This document shows positions 58,946 through 64,000 of a DNA stretch of 64,000 nt, one piece after another (the stretch's first letter is position 1; every line of letters starts with the position of its first letter). Origin of the DNA: Ashinkailepas kermadecensis (lineage: Eukaryota; Arthropoda; Thecostraca; Neolepadidae); NCBI GenBank assembly GCA_034440615.1, contig JAOTOM010002333.1:25001-89000 (forward strand), given 5' to 3'. Position numbers and translations under genes: made by a program. The notes under the pieces were generated by a model that had not been told where the DNA came from, searched no databases, and saw only the letters and a list, made by a program, of their open reading frames with translations.

Positions 58946-60157
58946 CTATAACTCGATGATTTCATCTTGCTGTAATGTGGTGATGTACTTATCATACTCA
59001 TCTGTCTGAGCTGGTTCCATTCTGTCCACCAATCGCTTAGAGCGTGCATAGGCTGCTGGCCGGTTGCTGACAGGCCGTTGGTCTGTCGCCCACAGGAGGC
59101 CCATCTCATACTTCTTCTCATTGGAATTCCACAGTGGCAGAGGATGAGATCTCTCATCTAGCTGAGAGTCTGTAACACCTACAGCATCCAGGGTCCACAT
59201 CTGCTCCACTTGTCGGCTGCAACGATATGCATAGCGAGTGTGTTGTGGGATGATGGGAGAATCATCTCTGCCATGGATCACATGGCCAAAGATGGTGTCA
59301 ACAGCTCGCAAATGTTCTGTCAATGCCACCTGCTCCCACAGCACAACTGAATAGAGCTGATCTGCCCCAATCAGTATGTCCACAGGGCCACCTGCAAAGT
59401 CATCAGCAAGACACAGCTGTGGATCGTAGGTAACAGATGGCAGCTGGGATGGGGTTGGTTGGGAGCAGAGGCGATCAGTCTTCCACAGTTGAAACTGATG
59501 TTGCTCCCCACCGTGACGACTCCCGAGACCAACCTGCACCCTGTCATACTCATGGGCTTCTTCTCCCCTCTCTTGAAAACCTAGGCAAGCAAAAGTTCCT
59601 GTTTCAACTACCAGGAGGCCCAGCAAGTCTGCTGCAAACGACCGAATGTAAGACTCATCCGAGCCCCCATCAAGTAGAGCTCGCAACATGCATGATCCTC
59701 TTGGTCCAGTAGCTTCTACCAGTGCTGTATGTACAAAACATTTGGCGTCTCGAGAGCGTGAGCTGTTGCATTGCTGCAAACTCAGACCAGCATAATGTGG
59801 GAGGGAACCTGGGTCAGCTGACTGGCTGTGGATGAGGTGGTCATTTGAGTGATCAGGAACACAAAGCAGGTGTGATTCACAATCAGCTGAGAACAGGTCA
59901 GACTCGGGGTGTGTGGTTGTCAGGTAGCAAGTAGGCTGTACACTGGGATAAGCACTGGAAAATGGAGCAACACATGCATTGGGGTTAGGGCAGATTACAT
60001 CATCTGCAGCCACACCAGGTGCTGCTGGTACCTCAACTGAAGGTAATACCAGTTGGTGGCTGCACATGTTGGTAGATACACCAGTGTGTACAGCAGCTTG
60101 TGCAGCAGTTGCCAGAGAAGCATGCACCAATGCAATACTTGCCGATGTGGTGCTGAC
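58946..60157 (-). pseudogene. BEL/Pao pol: aspartic protease and start of RT
   Basis: The protease active-site region reads RALLDGGSDESYIRSF, the A17-type 'LLD.GS..SYI' motif. Further on DILIGADQLYSVV and RYAYRCSRQVEQMW lead into the RT N-terminus (VDRMEPAQTDEYDKYITTLQ). The same frame is cut by a stop at its start (near 60158) and at its end (58943-58945). Confidence 0.8.
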
Positions 60158-60160
60158 CAG

Positions 60161-61418
60161 TCATCTCTGCTGATGTGCTGCTGCAGCAGATGACTTGTCT
60201 CCTCTAGAAGGTGGTGGTTTCTGTTGATGAGTTGACGAGAAATGAAGTGATGAAGGATGAGCTTCTCCACACAGGGGGAAGTTCACACTTCGACAATCAC
60301 GAGCATGATGGGGACCAAGGCACCACTTGAAGCAAACACCAGCCTTCCTCACAGTGTCCCAACGAGCAGCAAAATCCTGTTTCTTGTACATGTAGCAGAC
60401 AAGCAGTCCATGCTTCATTTTGTTACAAGCTGCACAAATCCAGTTGCGAGTAGTGCCTGGCCAAGTGCTCCGACCACATGCGGTATTAGCATCTTGTAGG
60501 GACATCAAACTTGCTGCAACTGAACATCTAGAAGTAGGCTTAGGTGGTGGTCTTACGGCTGCTGTGGAGAGGATATGTTGCTGTGCTGCCTCCTCCTGTA
60601 TCTGCACCTCCTGTTGAAGAAAGCTGAGCAGACTCTCAAATGTGTCAGGGATTCCAGAAGCCTTTCTATGACCCCACTCCACTCTCCAGCTCTGAGGCAA
60701 ACGGTCCAGTACAGCAGGCTGCAGCAGGATGGAGTAAGCTGCAGGGTCACCTCAAGGGACTTGAGGCCCCTCACATTAACGACAATGGTATCTACGAACT
60801 TCGCAGAGCGGCAAAGTTTTTATCATCAGTGGCAGGTGATATCGTTAAAAGCTGTCTCAACAGCATCTGTTGCCTACTCATGATTTGCTGAAAGCGGCTC
60901 TTCAAAATCTCAATTGCCTCATTGTGCCCTGCTGAGGTCACAGGTAAACCCTCAATGGCACAATAGGCAACCCCTTTCAGCTGTCCTTTCAAAATGACAA
61001 ACTTCGCAACTGCGGCATATCGGTGGTTACCGTGAACTGCCACTGTATACATCTCCCAAAACTCTGGCCATCTCATAATATCTCCATTGAAAACATGCAA
61101 TTTGAAGTCAATCTGGAATTTCCCGCCTGCTGAAAACGATGATGTCGATGCTGCTTCAAGACGAGCCAACACACGTTTTGCGCGGAAAATTGCCTCCTCA
61201 ATTTTGTCAACATGTTCTGTTTCAGTCTGACGATCTTCTTCCTCCATCGCAAGTTCAATAGTAACGTCATTTAAACTACTGAAAAGCTTCTCTGCCACTA
61301 CTATCTTGTATGCTAGGTCATTTTCATCACACGAGCTGCCACACATTTCTTTCAATTCTCCCACTATTTTGGTGGCTTTTCCTCTTAATACCATTCTCTT
61401 CTTCTTCAACTCCTCCAT
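60161..61418 (-). pseudogene. BEL/Pao gag
   Basis: It starts at the ATG at 61416-61418 (MEELKKKRMVLRGKA). A coiled-coil region and the DUF1759-type capsid core follow (FNGDIMRWPEFWEMYTVAV, KFVILKGQLKGVAYCAIEGL). After a frameshift near 60790 come LPQSWRVEW-type sequence, FESLLSFLQQEV and zinc-knuckle-like Cys/His stretches (CAACNKMKHGLLVC, KAGVCFKWCLGPHHARDC). Gag proteins of this group form the particle and bind RNA. The frame ends at a stop near 60160 where gag-pol should continue. Confidence 0.8.
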
Positions 61419-61544
61419 GTTTGTCTTCTTGGTCGTACTGACAAACTCATTCAAACACGTGAAACTAAACAAGTACCTATTGATGAGCAAATATGAATCA
61501 GCGAGTATTGATGTGGAACTCGTATCCGGCCCGGAGGACCAATA

Positions 61545-61733
61545 TGTTGGCGGTGATAACAAATAACTCACAGATTTCACTGGAAGCAGCAGCACTGGTG
61601 TATTCCGCTTGCTTGTCACGGTAAGAGTCCGAACAAAGAGCCAAAACAAACCGAGGACACCTTCGGTCTGGCGTCACCGAGCTGCCAATTATATGGCAGC
61701 GTAATCCACGTCACATAGCCCGGTTCTCCCACA
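61545..61733 (-). repeat. BEL/Pao 5' LTR
   Basis: 189 bp with TG/CA ends. It differs from the other LTR at three positions (about 1.6%). It contains ctgccaattatatggcag, a short hairpin around an AT-rich core that might serve as promoter. Confidence 0.92.
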
Positions 61734-61738
61734 CCCTG

Positions 61739-63359
61739 CTTAAGCTCATGGACTCCGTGGGCAGCTCCAATCGCCCCTGATCGCGATCAGAGCGCTAATC
61801 GTGATTAGGTCGGTCATGGGAACACCCGCCATCCAGTTGGTAATCCGGTTAGTAATCCTGCTACTAATCCGTCAAATGTTCCAGCTCAGCGCTTTCGATC
61901 GCAATTCGACCTTATTTTTTATCGCTCTTTCTTTGGTAAAATTGAGATTGTTAGCTATTTTGCAAACTATTTGACTATATTCATATGTTTTAGTTACTTT
62001 CTTCACAATAAACTGTATCTGACGCATATTGTTTAGTGGCATTTACGTGTCATACCTATATGTTTTCCCACGGTCAGCGCGCTCACCCTGCACGACCTCC
62101 CGCGTCCTTGGCATTGCGTCCGTGGTCCTGATTACAGCGCCAAACGTCTATCTGTATGGACCAAGGATCGTGATTGCTCAAGGGCCTAAACCCCATATTG
62201 GGACCAATGCTCCTCATCAAACCTTCAAAAGCCCAGTTACTGAGTCAGCAATTGCATTGGCTGTGAGAGAAATGTGTCCACTAGCCCGGCGCTGATCCAC
62301 TATGCTGTCGATCAGCGCTGAACAGCTCAGTGACGGATTATTCACGGGGCCGCTCGCTATTTTGTCGATTACCGACAAGCCATCAAACCTGATCCGATCC
62401 GTCTGTTATCCGCCTGCCCAAGGAAACAGAGTCATATTTCCAATGGAGTTCCGTGGTGACAATCACCGCTTAGAAAGACAATGTTTGAGTTGTCTGCGAC
62501 TGCTTCGAGTTTGGCTATACTGCGCTATTTTTTTCATAAATGGCAGCATATTTTTTTCCAGTTTGCTTCCATTGTGAACAAGGAGAAAAATCATTTAAAC
62601 GCCCTGCGGTATAATTTTGCAACGTTATTAATTCCGTGTTCCACTTGGTGGTGGTTATTTCCGATTCATTTTCAGATCCCTACATATAAGAAATGCTATC
62701 ATTCCTTTCTTTAACTTGTAGAGTATATTTGGAATTGTTCTCGTTCAGGGAAACAATACCATTGCCTTCTCTGGCCATTTAAAATACGCTAACAAATACC
62801 ACAGCCGGTAAGTAAGCGACATCGCCGAAACTAGCGCACACGAAGTAGGTTGTCATGAAGCCGTTTCTGACGTCATCATGCCTTCAGGAGGGGTCCACAT
62901 TTATGTAAAATTTCGCGACACGTGCAAGTAAACTTAAATACTATGCACCTGTATCTATGAGTGCAACTCGATTTGAAATAGTATGATAATTGTAAATTGT
63001 ATTGCATTATATATCTTTACAGATGAACATGCTGGTAGTGCGAACGCACTTTCAAAGCAAATTGTGTAGCACATCCATAGGGTGGCCATTTGGCCGGATT
63101 TTATTGGCACATCCGACGAGTCATGATTTCGTGACCTAACAAAATACAATTACAAACTACCAATCAGCTAAAACAATTTGTGCTAGATCTTCCTACCAAA
63201 TATACGTTCTTTCATGTGGAATTCTAGCTACCTGTATGACAAAAACATGCACGCTGCCGTCAAATATTCGTCGAACTGCACCTCAACTGTCAAATATTCG
63301 TCGACTGCACCTGCGGCAAGTGCTATCCGGCGTGGATAGCGCACTGTGTGTAACTTGGG
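61739..63359. other. Unassigned stretch
   Basis: No gene supported. There are some short inverted motifs (gatcgcgatcag near 61780) but no element I can delimit. Confidence 0.35.
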
Positions 63360-63775
63360 AGTCATCTAAGTTAGAAATGGTGCGTCAATGCGAAGGAAGA
63401 TAACACGAAAGGTCATTCGTGTACAAGTGGAACAGAATTGGTCCGAAGTTGCTGCCCTGACTTACCCCCAGAAGGTGCTAAGACTCTAGCACTGCCCTCT
63501 GCCACTGCTACTTATGTTGCTGCTATTGCTACTATTACTACTACTACTGCTGCTACTACTCCTGCTGCTACTGTTACTCTGCTGCACAGACTGTGTGCGC
63601 CGAGTGAAATAGTCCCTGGATCAGCTTTGCGATATGCCACACCATTACAGCTTTTCCAATAGTGAGTCGCGATCCACACAGTCAAACGCTTTAGAGAGAT
63701 CACGTGATGTAAGCGAGATCGCGTGCCCCTCGTCCCTTCTGACCGACACGGCACTGACTAGGTCAACAGCGATGC
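63360..63775 (-). pseudogene. Reverse transcriptase fragment (non-LTR type) with microsatellite between motifs
   Basis: On the minus strand AVDLVSAVSVRRDEGHAISL and RDLSKAFDCVDRDSLLEKL give RT motif A (63630-63770). In another frame LGVSQGSNFGPILFHLYTND gives motif B (63405-63480). Between them lies a trinucleotide stretch rich in act/gct (63500-63590). It is a short fossil, 3' and 5' incomplete. Confidence 0.7.
63500..63590. repeat. Imperfect trinucleotide microsatellite
   Basis: Runs of gct/act/att triplets (tgctgctattgctactatta type) within the RT relic. Confidence 0.9.
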
Positions 63776-64000
63776 AATTTCATTTGGGGCATCACCTTTC
63801 GTCTTACGTAATCTTTCATTTGATGTGAATATTTGCTTTTGTCTGCTTTGTATCCATTTTACACTGATGGCATAGTGCATAGTGTTCCAATCCAATGCTG
63901 AGGCTTTTACAAATAATATACATGAAAGGTGCACATGTGTCGAAGTGCTGGAACTCGTACGCCAAAGAGCTGGCCGATCTACTCCAGTGCATGACCTGCT

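Larger units (their letters stand above)
50808..61733 (-). mobile_element. BEL/Pao LTR retrotransposon, complete but defective, with nested LINE
   Basis: Two 189-bp LTRs (50808-50996 and 61545-61733) start TG and end CA and are flanked by an exact 5-bp duplication, ccctg (50803-50807 and 61734-61738), typical of BEL/Pao. On the minus strand the order is gag, protease, RT, RNase H, integrase. A CR1-like LINE sits in the RNase H region. There are stops near 60158-60160 and 58943-58945, a frameshift near 60790 and more damage in RNase H and before the integrase, so it is dead. Next to the 5' LTR, tattggtcctccgggccgga resembles a primer-binding site for tRNA-Tyr. A purine tract (aagtggggag) precedes the 3' LTR. 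Confidence 0.92.

Overview
The window is nuclear DNA from an invertebrate animal, not from a prokaryote. It has spliced gene pieces, tRNA-derived SINEs, LINEs with endonuclease, RT and RNase H domains, a BEL/Pao LTR retrotransposon, several hAT-type DNA transposon remnants, long AT/GA/CA microsatellites and many GC-rich minisatellites. Host coding sequence is scarce. It is GC-rich against an AT-leaning background, as in some crustaceans. An arthropod is my best guess, but nothing in the window proves it.

Layout. 0.5-5.4 kb: a probable non-autonomous hAT element. 5.7-6.8 kb: the last exon, 3'UTR and poly(A) signal of a rhodopsin-like GPCR (neuropeptide-receptor type). 7.6-12.1 kb: two copies of a dispersed repeat around decayed CR1-like LINE pieces and an 82-bp minisatellite that descends from reverse-transcriptase coding sequence. 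12.1-16.8 kb: a nearly full-length I-type LINE with RNase H on the minus strand. 19.0-20.3 kb: a broken hAT transposase whose middle has become a 21-bp array kept in frame. 21.5-27.6 kb: four more minisatellites (69, 33, 40 and 56 bp units). The first coding exon of a threonine synthase-like 2 gene lies just before the last of these.

30.2-31.1 kb: a fold-back hAT element with an exact 8-bp target duplication, carrying a SINE with an exact 12-bp duplication. 31.2-31.8 kb: a Gypsy-type gag relic. 34.3-35.6 kb: a hAT MITE and a composite repeat with a degenerate satellite core. An inverted second copy of that composite repeat lies at 48.1-49.0 kb. 37.0-38.2 kb: a tandem duplication that differs mostly by tiny deletions. 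40.2-41.6 kb: a large palindrome split by another insertion. 43.0-44.9 kb: a 5'-inverted CR1-like LINE.

50.8-61.7 kb: a complete BEL/Pao element with 189-bp LTRs, its pol interrupted by a CR1-like LINE that itself carries a second, garbled CR1 copy. 63.4-63.8 kb: one more RT relic.

The genes here do not form a pathway. The main story is layered transposition, together with repeated birth of minisatellites, two of them inside transposon coding sequence. Some near-duplicate stretches look like uncorrected long-read assembly errors and should be checked first.
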